From assembly GCA_950097015.1 (NCBI GenBank), contig CATNEN010000001.1:403501-467500 (forward strand): a DNA stretch of 64,000 bases. The letters are read 5' to 3'. Position 1 is the first letter of the stretch. Each line of letters starts with the position of its first letter. Below are positions 35,280 through 46,550 of the stretch, in pieces. The translations under genes were made by a program, and so were the position numbers. The notes below the pieces were generated by a model. It saw only the letters and a list, made by a program, of their open reading frames with translations, had not been told where the DNA came from and did not search any database. This DNA comes from Macrostomum hystrix. Its lineage: Eukaryota > Platyhelminthes > Macrostomidae.

Positions 35280-35284
35280 CAGAC

Positions 35285-35363
<79 letters not shown>

Positions 35364-35396
35364 CAGATAGATAGATAGACAGATAGATAGATAGAC

Positions 35397-35427
<31 letters not shown>

Positions 35428-35512
35428 CAGATAGATAGATAGATAGATAGACAGATAGATAGATAGACAGATAGATAGATAGATAGACAGATAGATAGAT
35501 AGATAGATAGAC

Positions 35513-35544
<32 letters not shown>

Positions 35545-35588
35545 GGACAGATAGATAGACAGATAGATAGATGGATAGATAGATAGAC

Positions 35589-35639
<51 letters not shown>

Positions 35640-35640
35640 C

Positions 35641-35671
<31 letters not shown>

Positions 35672-35752
35672 CAGATAGATAGACAGATAGATAGATAGAT
35701 AGACAGATAGATAGATAGATAGATAGACAGATAGATAGATAGATAGATAGAC

Positions 35753-35795
<43 letters not shown>

Positions 35796-38700
35796 CAGAC
35801 AGATAGATAGATAGATAGATAGATAGATATATAGATAGGGGCGCATTGCTCACCTTGTTAGCCAGTAGGAGCACGGGAATCCTGGACTCATCTTCCAGCA
35901 TGACTTTGTCGTGCACATCTTGAACCCACTGTCGACAAAGGAGAAAATAGATGATAAGAATAGATAAGGCTTTCATCTATCGAGTACAGGAAAAGTGCAG
36001 CGCTATTTACAATCGTTAACGAAGTCTTCTGTGTGAAATTGATCAACATTCCTTGAGTTGAATGGGATTAGTTTAATTTTGTTTACGCGCGCAGTAACGC
36101 TTGACTTGGGACTTGGCTAACACAGAGACACATACGGAAACACAAACACCCGTGCACTCTTCATCTCAGTGTTATAAAACGTAATCTAAATTAACTATTA
36201 ATGACAGCGAAATTCTGGTCGATGGGGCTAACTTGATAAAACAAGATTGAAGAGAAGTGAGAAAAACCATATTGAGCAATCTCACTAACAATAGGATATC
36301 CAAGGCGGACACAAAGTAGAAATTTTCCTCTAGAAGGAGGAGTTCGATCAATACAATAATTGTTACAATAATGAGGTACTGATAAAGATGGAAAGTGTAT
36401 TGTAAGATGGCATTGCAGGAGGGCTGCGCGCAATGGCACATCATTTGGTGACACTAAACCCACAGCCAGCGATTCTGTCCTTTTCGCTGACTCCTGAGCA
36501 CACACACAACATGGATACCGTACGCAGGCACACGCTCACACAGGTGTGTAAATCTGCCCTAAATTTTCTCATTGTCAGACAGTGTACACTCTAACTGTGC
36601 CTTGGAGGTTGCACAACAAGCCTTCTCTCCGCGGCTGCGCCCCAAATAAATGTGGCCTCGCCGCGGAATCGAGCTCAGGGACCCCCTTTGGGGGGGGAGA
36701 AGATCACGCAATAATGGCCTGAGAAGAAGAATAATTTTAAATATACAACTTCGATACTCTGCATATCTTTTCATGATTTCGCCTCGATAACTTATGCTAC
36801 CGCCAAAATTAGGTCTATACCACGACAAGTCATTCTACCCCCCCCTCGCTTAATCAGGCTACCCGCTCGATAATTCATTCTACCACCTCGATAATTCATG
36901 CCTCCCCCTCAAAAAATCATTCTATCCTTGTTAAAAGAATTGCTATACCCTCAAAGTATTGCGTTATTCCCTGGAAATCTCATTCTTTCTCCTGGAAATC
37001 TCATTCTTTCTCCTGGAAATCTCATTCTTTCTCCTGGAAATCTCATTCTTTCTCCTGGAAATCTCATTCTTTCTCCTGGAAATCTCATTCTTTCTCCTGG
37101 AAATCTCATTCTTTCTCCTGGAAATCTCATTCTTTCTCCTGGAAATCTCATTCTTTCTCCTGGAAATCTCATTCTTTCTCCTGGAAATCTCATTCTTTCT
37201 CCTGGAAATCTCATTCTTTCTCCTGGAAATCTCATTCTTTCTCCTGGAAATCTCATTCTTTCTCCTTTAAATCTTATTCTTTCTCCTGGAAATCTCATTC
37301 TTTCTCCTTTAAATCTTATTCTTTCTCCTGGAAATCTCATTCTTTCTCCTGGAAATCTCATTCTTTCTCCTGGAAATCTCATTCTTTCAATCTCATTCTT
37401 TCTCCTGGAAATCTAATTCTTTCTCCTGGAAATCTCATTCTTTCTCCTGGAAATCTCATTCTTTCTCCTGGAAATCTCATTCTTTCTCCTTTAAATATTA
37501 TTCTTTCTCCTGGAAATCTCATTCTTTCTCCTTTAAATCTTATTCTTTCTCCTGGAAATCTCATTCTTTCTCCTTTAAATCTTATTCTTTCTCCTGGAAA
37601 TCTCATTCTTTCTCCTGGAAATCTCATTCTTTCAATCTCATTCTTTCTCCTGGAAATCTCATTCTTTCTCCTGGAAATCTCATTCTTTCTCCTGGAAATC
37701 TCATTCTTTCTCCTTTAAATCTCATTCTTTCTCCTGGAAATCTCACGCTAAATCTTAAAGAAATCGTGATATTTCCTAGATGTCTAATGTTTTTCTTCAC
37801 AAACTCCTGACATACAATTTCCTTGATATGTCATGCTGCTATCCATTATTAATTTATTAAGACAATGATGTATAACGCTTTTAGCTATGCTCAACATTTT
37901 CCTTAGTTTCAGTATATAGTATATAACACTAGCTGCTACACTCGAAAAAAACTTTTCTCACAGCGTGAAGAGTAATAATCAGTAGAATTTATATCGAATA
38001 AAGTATAAGACATTGACTAAAATAAGACGAAAACAAATACCTGGCACTGACTAATGATAAAAGTTAGAAATTTCCAGACATTCCCTTTGAAACCAAATAC
38101 TTCTTTGATGCCTGTCGTTTTGTAATTCAACATTTGACTTGGCAAGTTATTGACTACTTTAGGAAGAATAACAACTGCAAAAAGGGGAAATTTTTCAATA
38201 AACACAGATATATATTATTTGCAGACCACTTTTATGTGCGAGCCAGTTATAGAATATATAATGTTAACACTAATAAATCATTCATAAAACTTACCTTGTT
38301 GACAGCTTCAAATGTGTCTAACCGACTTAAATCGAACACTACTACTGCGGCAATTCTGAAAAGCAAGTTTAAATAGAAAGATTGTGTACTTTAAAAGTAA
38401 CATTTTTCCTGTTCTATGGCCTAAACCAAACATTTGCAGTAGAAAAAAACATTGACCCTGATACTGATATTAATCGATTCGAAGAATCAGGTTATTATCT
38501 AGAAAAGACACGGTTTTGCAAATGTTTTATTAACAGTGTTAGATTTTATTAAACAAAAATTAGCTATTGAATAAAATATTAAATCTAATTTACGCATAAC
38601 GATAGTAGTTTCTAGTCATGTGACCAAATCTTTCGTGACCAGCAACGTCCCTGCAAAAAAAGAATTGTATTATTTATAGTATGAGTAGTGTTATTATGGT

Positions 38701-40248
38701 TTCAAGAAAAAGCAGGCCTATTTATAAAAGCTATTTTTGAAAGCCAAGCACCAATTATTCCGTTTGGCTTTCATCTATTCCATTAGGATAGGATGAGACA
38801 AATAAAAAAGGGTTTTAAAACACGGGACTGGGTCAAGATAAAAACAGACTCCATATTATATTTAATGTTAGATATGATAGGAGAAACCTAGTGAGACCAG
38901 TGATGTGCGAGAACGGGTGCGATGAGTTAAGAATGTATGAGACTAGATAGCATAAGAATGAGATTATATAGCATGAGAATGAGATTAGATAGCATGAGAA
39001 TGAGATTAAATAGCATGAGAATGAGATTAAATAGCATGAGAATGAGATTAAATAGCATAAGAATGAGATTAGATAGCATGAGAATGAGACTAGATAGCAT
39101 AAGAATGAGATTATATAGCACGAGAATGAGATTAGATAGCATGAGAATGAGATTAAATAGCATGAGAATGAGATTATATAGCATGAGAATGAGATTATAT
39201 AGCATGAGAATGAGATAATATAGCATGAGAATGAGATTAAATAGCATGAGAATGAGATTAAATAGCACGAGAATGAGATTAGATAGCATGAGAATGAGAT
39301 TAGATAGCATGAGAATGAGATTAAATAGCATGAGAATGAGATTAGATAGCATGAGAATGAGATTAGATAGCATGAGAATAAAATTAGATAGCATGAGAAT
39401 GAGATTAGATAGCATGAGAATGAGATTATATAGCATGAGAATGAGATTAAATAGCATGAGAATGAGATTAAATAGCATGAGAATGAGATTAAATAGCATG
39501 AGAATGAGATTAGATGGCATGAGAATGAGATTATATAGCATGAGAATGGGTGAGATTAAATAGCATGATAATGAGATTAGACAGCATGAGAATGGGTGAG
39601 ATTAGATAGCATGATAATGAGATTAGATAGCATGAGAATGGGTGAGATTAGATAGCATGATAATGAGATTAGATAGCATGATAATGAGATTAGATAGCAT
39701 GAGAATGGGTGAGATTAAATAGCATGATAATGAGATTAGACAGCATGAGAATGGGTGAGATTAGATAGCATGAGAATGGGTGAGATTAGATAGCATGAGA
39801 ATGGGTGAGATTAGATAGCAAGTGAATGAATGAGATTAGATAGCATGAGAATGGGTGAGATTAGATAGCAAGTGAATGAATGAGATTAGATAGCATGAGA
39901 ATGGGTGAGATTAGATAGCATGAGAAAGAGATTCACTAGTAAGAACATAGTACACAATTTAAACATACGAGCTAAAAGAAGCAAACGGAAGTGCATGCAA
40001 AAGCTAATAGAAGCAGAAAACAGGAGCAGAATTGTTACTAACCACAGCTGCAGAGTGACATCAGTGTTAGCGTCCCAGCGAACCGATTTTGTAGAGAAAT
40101 CAACACCGATCGTAGCCTTATAAGACGGATTGAAGACGCCCTCAGTGAAGCGGGTGACAATGGATGTCTTGCCTACGCCGACCTCGCCAAGCACGAGCAC
40201 CTTGTATAGGTGTTTCCGCGACTGTGGCTGCTCTGGCTGTTGCTGATG
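32238..40248 (-). CDS. RAB32: Rab32/38-like small GTPase
   Basis: Rab32-type GTPases guide traffic to lysosome-related organelles and endoplasmic reticulum-mitochondria contacts. Minus-strand exons: 40248-40043, 38650-38594, 38355-38295, 35928-35854, 32498-32238. They sum to 660 nt (219 aa plus stop), with every junction in phase. Motifs: P-loop GEVGVGKTS, switch [47 protein letters not shown] (guanine base), [15 protein letters not shown], and a C-terminal GCCFN with two Cys for prenylation. Switch II has His in place of the catalytic Gln (VAGHERF, family usually IAGQERF). The first exon begins CATCAGCAA right after TTTCCAG with no ATG, so the start lies in an unseen exon or comes from a spliced leader. 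Rab29 is the next best alternative. Most introns are filled by arrays. Confidence 0.85.
32605..34180. repeat. 23-bp minisatellite in Rab intron 4
   Basis: About 68 copies containing CTGTTTATCCTTCTATCTAC. It starts about 105 bases from the last exon's acceptor. Variant blocks such as CCGTCTATTTCCCGCC repeat, so block duplication has occurred. Frames of over 500 codons here are periodicity artefacts. The 34200-34590 spacer shows no feature. Confidence 0.95.
34590..35837. repeat. 1.2-kb GATA/GACA microsatellite in Rab intron 4
   Basis: Tetranucleotide GATA with regularly placed GACA and GGAT units. It begins as a mixed tract at 34590 and is pure from about 34700. It stops about 16 bases from the donor of exon 4. 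A pattern of GACA interruptions near 34995 recurs near 35540, indicating a block duplication of roughly 545 bp. Confidence 0.96.
36412..36690 (-). mobile_element. SINE family 1 copy, internally rearranged
   Basis: The minus strand has B-box-like GAGCTCGATTCCGCGG, GGGGCGCAGCCGCGGAGAG, GGGCAGATTTACACACC and CTCAGGAGTCAGCGAAAAGG. A piece after the first block is missing compared with 6483-6828. It sits in Rab intron 3. Around it, 35929-36411 and 36691-36950 hold no other feature I can name. Confidence 0.75.
36962..37745. repeat. 21-bp minisatellite in Rab intron 3
   Basis: About 37 copies containing CTCCTGGAAATCTCATTCTT with a CTCCTTTAAATCTTATT variant. Two short units (at 37389 and 37633) mark a duplicated block about 244 bp long. 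The region 37750-38294 has no visible feature. Confidence 0.94.
38928..39930. repeat. 21-bp to 25-bp minisatellite in Rab intron 1
   Basis: About 45 units of AGCATGAGAATGAGATTAGA type. From 39545 onwards a longer variant with AATGGGTGAGATTAGATAGC takes over, so a sub-type arose inside the array. The GGGTGAGATTAGA core is again present. Confidence 0.94.
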
Positions 40249-40309
40249 CTGGAAATTTTAGAGATACACATGTGGCCGTTTCAACGAAACTATTATCGTT
40301 ACTCTCACA

Positions 40310-40810
40310 GTAGAATATCTAAAAAATAATTATAGATTATCTCTAATCTTACACTAGATTATCTCTAATCCCACATTAGATTATCTCTAATATCACAATG
40401 GATTATCTCCAACCTAGCAAAAGATTATCTCTATTCTCACACTTGATTATCTCTAATCTCTAACTAGATTAACTCTAATCTCACGGTAGATAATCTCCAA
40501 TCTCACAGTAGATAATCTCTTAAACTCACACTAGATTATCTCTAATCTCACACTAGATTATCTCCAATCTCACAGTAGATAATCTCTTAAACTCACACTA
40601 GATAATCTCTAATCTCACGGTAGATAATCTCCAATCTCACAGTAGATAATCTCTTAAACTCACACTAGATAATATTTAATCTCACGGTAGATAATCTCCA
40701 ATCTCACAGTAGATAATCTGTTAAACTCACTCTAGATTCACAATAGATTATCTGCAATCCCTTACTTTATTATCTTTAATATATGACACTAGATAATCTC
40801 TAACCTTACG
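40310..40810. repeat. About 22-bp repeat 5' of the first visible Rab exon
   Basis: About 20 degenerate units containing CTCACACTAGATTATCTCTA. On the minus strand this reads GTGAGATTAGAGATAATC. From 40870 to 41245 I see nothing else. Confidence 0.85.
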
Positions 40811-41249
40811 CTAAGTCATCTCTAGTCAAAGTTATCCTAACACTAGATAATAGTTTGTCTTACAAAAGGACATTTTACTACACTTACTTTCCTAATTAAA
40901 GTTTGCATTCAATTCATAAAGTACAAGTTACATTAACAATTGTCATTATTAAATTTTAATCTTCAAATCACGTCTATCAATGATTGAGAGATGCGACAGA
41001 CACGTGACAAGAATGCTTTCAAAATTCTTAAATTTGGAGACAAGCGGTGGATGCATAAGATCCATAGCGAACTCAAGAATATGACAATTTGCTGGAAATT
41101 ACAGAACAGATAGAAACTTAATAGAGAAGCCTGCGATTGAAATGAATTTTGGTTAGGGAATGAATCAATTGGCTTGGGCTAATTATACTGTGAGTCTAGA
41201 CAAATCTTTGAAAAATGATTTAAAGACCACCTGTGAGAAAACGTGAGGA

Positions 41250-42310
41250 AAATTAGGAGTAAAGGGAGAAATATATGAGTAGAAAGAGACGGTGTGAGGG
41301 GAGAAATAGAGGGGGTAGAAAGAGACGAGGTTAGGGGAGAAATAGGGGGGTAGAAAGAGACGGGATGAGGGGAGAAATAGAAGGGTTGAAAGAGACGGGG
41401 TGAGGGGAGAAATAAAGGGGTAGAAAGAGACGAGGTTAGGGGAGAAAGAGAGGGGAAGAGAGAGAACCTGTGAGGGGAGAAAGAGACGGGGTGGGGAAGA
41501 AATAGAGGGGTGAAGAGAGACGAGGTGAGGGGAGAAATAGAAGGGTAGAAAGAGACGAGGTGAGGGGAGAAATAGAAGGGTAGAAAGAGACGGGGTAAGG
41601 GAAGAAATAAAGGGGGTAGAAAGAGACGGGGTGAGGGGAGAAATAGAGGGGGTAGAAAGAGACGGGGCAACGGGAGAAAGAGAGGGGTAGCAAGAGCCTG
41701 GATGAGGGGTAGAAAGAGCCTGGATGAGGAGTAGAAAGAGACGAGGTGAGGGGAGAAATAGGTGGGTAGAAAGAGACGAGGTGAGGGGAGAAATAGGTGG
41801 GTAGAAAGAGACGAGGTGAGGGAAGAAATAGAGGGGGTAGAAAGAGACGGGGTGAGGGGAGAAATAGAGGGGGTAGAAAGAGACGGGGTGAGGGGAGAAA
41901 TAGAGGGGGTAGAAAGAGACGGGGCAAGGGGAGAAAGAGAGGGGTAGCAAGAGCCTGGATGAGGGGTAGAAAGAGCCTAGATGAGGGGTAGAAAGAGACG
42001 AGGTGAGGGGAGAAATAGGTGGGTAGAAAGAGACGAGGTGAGGGGAGAAATAGAAGGGTAGAAAGAGACGAGGTGAGGGGAGAAATAGAAGGGTAGAAAG
42101 AGACGGGGTGAGGGGAGAAATAGAGGGGGTAGAAAGAGACGGGGTGAGGGGAGAAATAGAGGGGGTAGAAAGAGACGGGGCAAGGGGAGAAAGAGAGGGG
42201 TAGCAAGAGCCTGGATGAGGGGTAGAAAGAGCCTGGATGAGGGGTAGAAAGAGACGAGGTGAGGGGAGAAAGACAGTGAGGGGAGAAAGAGAGGGTTAGA
42301 AAGAGGGAAA
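41250..42310. repeat. 34-36-bp purine-rich minisatellite with about 255-bp block repeat
   Basis: About 30 units containing GTAGAAAGAGACGGGGTGAG, then GGGAGAAATAGAGG. A different module, GTAGCAAGAGCCTGGATGAG, recurs near 41687, 41944 and 42199. Over 1 kb is nearly free of pyrimidines except T and C at fixed unit positions. The 42310-43200 stretch is AT-rich, with no gene seen. Confidence 0.92.
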
Positions 42311-43204
42311 GAATGAGAAATGAGAACGTGACAAGGGAGAACAAGGCAGAAGTAGAGAAGAAAAGTAGGATTTCATGGAATCGGTTTGTGAGAAAACAAA
42401 TATTAGAATTAGAAGTTAACAACATCGCTAAAGAAACTTGAGAATATAGACAGATGCATATTTACTCGAAAAATGTTGAAGCATCAATTTTTGCCAAAAA
42501 AATCTTCAATGGTGGATGGATGACTGTGAAACAGCTTCCTTCCTTCCTAAGCGAATTTGAACAGCTGTTTACACTGTAAGACAACCAGCTCAAATTGACA
42601 AGTGTGAAAAGTGTGAGAATCGTATTTTTGATTGTACTTCAAAATTCGACAAGTAGAATAAATATACTCTCAGACAAAACTGTCAGGTGTAGAAGCAAAC
42701 ACTTGTAACTGGTTTAAAAAACTAAATTAATAACTTTTTAGATTAGTCATCTTCACTAGCCTACTGTAAGTAGAAATGTTAGATTTTTTGTAAAAAAATA
42801 AATAAAAAACTTATGCCAAGTTACCAAAGACGAGTATTTGTCTCTTCTTTGTTTATTTTAAAGGAATTCAAACAAGAAAAATACGAACAATAACTTGCTA
42901 ATTAACCTATAATTTTACATACAAGCCTAGCTTTATATATTTAATTAGCACAAAAACAGCAAAACAGATGATTTAACTCCTAAGGATTAATGGCACGATC
43001 GTGTAGGCTAATGTACAGTTAAAATGAATAAAATACATTAAGCAAAAGCAGTAATAACTAATAATGCATCTTTATTAATCTATCTAAAAATATGTTAATA
43101 TGGTTCCTACAACTAGCGTATCGTAGAAGCTACTGTACGTATGTGTGCGACCGGGTTTATAAGATTAAATTAGACGATATAAATAAAATTACAATGATTC
43201 AATC

Positions 43205-43335
43205 TATAGAGAGAGGAGAGATAAATATTATGGGAAGAGAAGGGAGTGATAGGTAGTGATAGAGAGTGACAGATAAAGTGAGTGACACAGACAGAGTGAC
43301 AGAGACAAAGATAGTGACAGTGACAGAGTGACAGA
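43205..43335. repeat. GTGACAGA-type short repeat
   Basis: Degenerate 8-10-bp units of GTGACAGA and GATAGTGACAGT about 240 bases downstream (3') of the HIG1-domain gene. Confidence 0.7.
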
Positions 43336-43575
43336 TTGGCAGTACCCGATCTTGTATTGCCAGGCACACTTTTAATGCCACGTGAAAAAATTTTCAGATA
43401 CTTTACCTGATGGTTTTGACAAGGATCGCATATGTTATAACTATACCCGATATGTATAGAAAAAGGCATATAGTAAAGCCAGTTTCTAACTAAGATTAGT
43501 GTTGCTTATATATGAAAAGCATTCTTGCCGGAAAGACAATCATGCACAATGAACCAATATAGAATCGGATTACAA

Positions 43576-43989
43576 TCAGGCGTCATTAGGATTAACTGTG
43601 AGCAACACAGTGCCCATTACCAGAGCCATGATAGTGAAGCCCTGGCCAAACACTCGCAGACGCATCATCCTCTGCTGACCAGCCTGGCGTTGTTTCACCA
43701 TATTGCGCAAACCGTTGCACAATGCGAACACAGTCAGAGCCATGCCGCAGGGAATTAATGGATTCTGTTTAATCCTATGAGCCATATGATCAAAGCCAAT
43801 CAGCCTGTCCTGTGAGTCGCCAACTTCCATGGCCAGATCGCGCGACAGAGTCTCAGGCGGCGGCATGTACACATCAGCAGACTTTGGCTGCTGGCGAGAA
43901 TGCTTACTCAATAGCTCCTGTTTCTGTCTGTAGCGAGCCTCCAATTCCGCTTTCTGGCGTTTCTGCTCCTCTTTGTCTGGGGCGGGCAT
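43576..43989 (-). CDS. HIGD2A: HIG1 domain protein, HIGD2A/Rcf1-like
   Basis: A single 137-aa exon. HIG1 type 2 proteins sit in the mitochondrial inner membrane and help assemble or stabilise cytochrome c oxidase and supercomplexes. The first 45 residues are a charged, coiled-coil-like stretch (KEEQKRQKAELEARYRQKQE). The HIG1 domain covers about residues 72-132: HRIKQNPLIPCGMALTVFAL (membrane segment 1), then QAGQQRMMRLRVFGQGFTIM (the conserved RxRxxxQGFT signature), and membrane segment 2 to the end (NPNDA). The N-terminus is longer than in human HIGD2A (106 aa). It has no intron. The family is secure; the exact member (2A or 1) is less so. Confidence 0.85.
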   Translation of the reverse strand: MPAPDKEEQKRQKAELEARYRQKQELLSKHSRQQPKSADVYMPPPETLSRDLAMEVGDSQDRLIGFDHMAHRIKQNPLIPCGMALTVFALCNGLRNMVKQRQAGQQRMMRLRVFGQGFTIMALVMGTVLLTVNPNDA

Positions 43990-44119
43990 TTTCGAATCAA
44001 TTCAGACACTATTATCTTTGAAAACTGATGCCTGTAGACTGTAGATTTTAGATTCAGTGCTGAAAAGACATCAATTAGGCACACGCTAATTATGCTGTAA
44101 AATATTGTAGATCGAGATC

Positions 44120-44810
44120 ATTGAGGGTAAGGTGGGTAAGGTAAGGTGGGTGAGATTAGAGAGGGTAGGCTGAAATTAGAGAGGGTGAGATGGGTGAGAT
44201 TAGAAAGGTTAAGGTGGGTGAGATTAGAGAGGGTGAGATAAGTGAGATTAGAAAGGGTAAGATGGGTGAGAATAGAGAGGGTGAGATGGTGAGATTAGAG
44301 AGGGTGAGATGGGTGAGATTAGAAAGGTTAAGGTGGGTGAGATTAGAGAGGGTTAGATGGGTGAGATTAGAGAGGGTAAGGTGGGTGAGATTAGAGAGGG
44401 TGAGATGGGTGAGATTAGAGAGGGTGAGATTAGAGAGGGTAAGATGGGTGGGAATAGAGAGGGTGAGATAAGTGAGATTAGAGAGGGTAAGATGGGTGAG
44501 AATAGAGAGGGTGAGATGGGTGAGATTAGAGAGGGTGAGATGGGTGAGATTAGAGAGGGTGAGATGGGTGAGATTAGAGAGGGTGAGATGGGTGAGATTA
44601 GAGAGGGTAAGATGGGTGAGATTAGAGAGGGTAAGGTGGGTGAGATTAGAGAGGGTGAGATGGGTGAGATTAGAGAGGGTAAGGTGGGTGAGATGAGAGA
44701 GGGTGAGATGGGTGAGATTAGAGAGGGTAAGGTGGGTGAGACTAGAGAGGGTGAGATGGGTGAGATAGCAGGGGGTGAGATGGAATTATTTGGGAAAGGG
44801 TGAGATTAGA
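44120..44810. repeat. 24-bp GGGTGAGATTAGAGAGGGTGAGAT repeat group
   Basis: About 29 copies built from two related half-units: GAGGGTGAGATG and GGTGAGATTAGA. It is the clearest source of the GGGTGAGATTAGA core. All units share one orientation (+ strand). Confidence 0.93.
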
Positions 44811-44814
44811 TGAG

Positions 44815-45605
44815 ATCGAAAAGAGTGAGATTGGATAACATAGGAAAGAGTGAGATGAGATGAGATGGGAGATAGTGAGATTAGATTATATTGGAAAAGG
44901 GTGGGATTGGATGAGATGGGAAAGTGAGATTGGATGAGATGAGATGGGAAAGGTGGAGATTGGATGAGATGAGATGGGAAAGGGGAGATTGGATGAGATG
45001 AGATGGGAAAGGTGGAGATTGGATGAGATGAGATGGGAAAGGGGAGATTGGATGAGATGAGGTGGGAAAGGGGGAGATTGGATGAGATGAGATGGGAAAG
45101 GGTGAGAATGGATGAGATGAGATGGGAAAGGGTGAGATTGGATGAGATGAGATGTGAAAGGGTGAGATTGGATGAGATGAGATGGGAAAGGGGAGATTGG
45201 ATGAGATGAGATGGGAAAGGGGGAGATTGGATGAGATGAGATGGGAAAGGGGGAGATTGAATGAGATCAGATGGGAAAGGGGGAGATTGGATGAGATGAG
45301 ATGGGAAAGGGGGAGATTGGATGAGATGAGTTGGGAAAGGGGGAGATTGGATGAGATGAGATGTGAAAGGGTGAGATTGGATGAGATGAGATGGGAAAGG
45401 GGGGAGATTGGATGAGATGAGATGGGAAAGGGGGAGATTGGATGAGATGAGATGGGAAAGGGGGGAGATTGGATGAGATGAGATGGGAAAGGGGGGAGAT
45501 TGGATGAGATGAGATGGGAAAGGGGGAGATTGGATGAGATGAGATGGGAAAGGGGGAGATTGGATGAGATGAGATGGGAAAGTGTGAGATTAGATAAGAT
45601 AGGAG
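44815..45605. repeat. 30-bp GATTGGATGAGATGAGATGG-type minisatellite
   Basis: About 26 copies with G-run length variation (AAAGGGG, AAAGGGGG, AAAGGGGGG). It follows the 24-bp array directly, with hybrid units at 44810-44900, so it may derive from it. From 45615 to 46262 only AT-rich unique DNA is seen. Confidence 0.93.
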
Positions 45606-46264
45606 AGGGTTTGATTGTATTATATAAAGTTAAACGAACAAATACAGATTCAAAAAACCAAACCAAAGTGAAGCTGTGCTGTTGAGATTTAGACTTAAGG
45701 TGTATAATTCGGAAAGCATATTGACTCGTAAAAATATAGAAAACTCAGCTAACATTAACTAATCAACAGAGTTACTCCTAGTCTGTGTTGTTACTAATGG
45801 AAATTGAAACATAATTTAAAAGAGCTTAATCAAACAGATGCAAAAAGTTTCACCAAGATCACCGGATCAAGAAACTCACTACTGACTTACTAGAAAAGTA
45901 GTACTATGAGATGCACATCGTGAGAATAAATAGCATATCGGTGGAAATTAGTTAATCAGTTGGTTTTTTGAGATTATAATTTAACAATATCGAAAAACAC
46001 ACTTACTCTACTAATTAGTAGTGCACTATTTCAAATTGATAACCGCCAAATGTGAAAACTTACTCGAAAATCAGGCACCAATTTAAATTTAATTGAAGTC
46101 TAACTACAACTACTACTTAGGCGCTAATGAAAATCAACATAGAAAAATTTTAATTTCGCTTTTTTAGACTATTTTTATTTTTTAGAGTACTGAAAGGTTA
46201 ACAGCTTTTAATCTATCAAATATTTAGCTGTGATATAAGATAAGATTTATATTTAAGATTTATA

Positions 46265-46535
46265 GAGATCTCTATGAGATTGGTTAAAATCTCTATGAGA
46301 TTGGTTGAAATCTCTATGAGTTTGGTTGAAATCTCTATGCGATTGGTTGAAATCTCTATGCGATTAATTGAAACCTCAATGAGATTGGTTGAAATCTCTC
46401 TGAGATTGGTTGAAATCCCGATGAGATTGGTTGAAATTCCGATGAGATTGGTTGAAATTCCGATGAGATTGGTTGAAATTCTGATGAGATTGCTTGAAAT
46501 CTCTATGAGATTGGTTGGAATCTCTGTGAGAAGTC
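46265..46535. repeat. 21-bp repeat just 3' of GART
   Basis: About 13 copies of GAGATTGGTTGAAATCTCTA type, ending 15 bases from the GART stop codon. It is therefore probably part of the GART 3' untranslated region. GAGATT...AATCTC within the unit can pair, giving short hairpins in the mRNA. A candidate AATAAA (minus) lies at 46174-46179 beyond it. Confidence 0.9.
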
Positions 46536-46550
46536 TTCAGCTGTTAAATT

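Noticed and set aside
34501..35976. Minus-strand 491-codon frame of YLSIYLSI repeats
   Set aside because: Translation of the GATA/GACA microsatellite. Only the part at 35854-35928 is a true exon (Rab).
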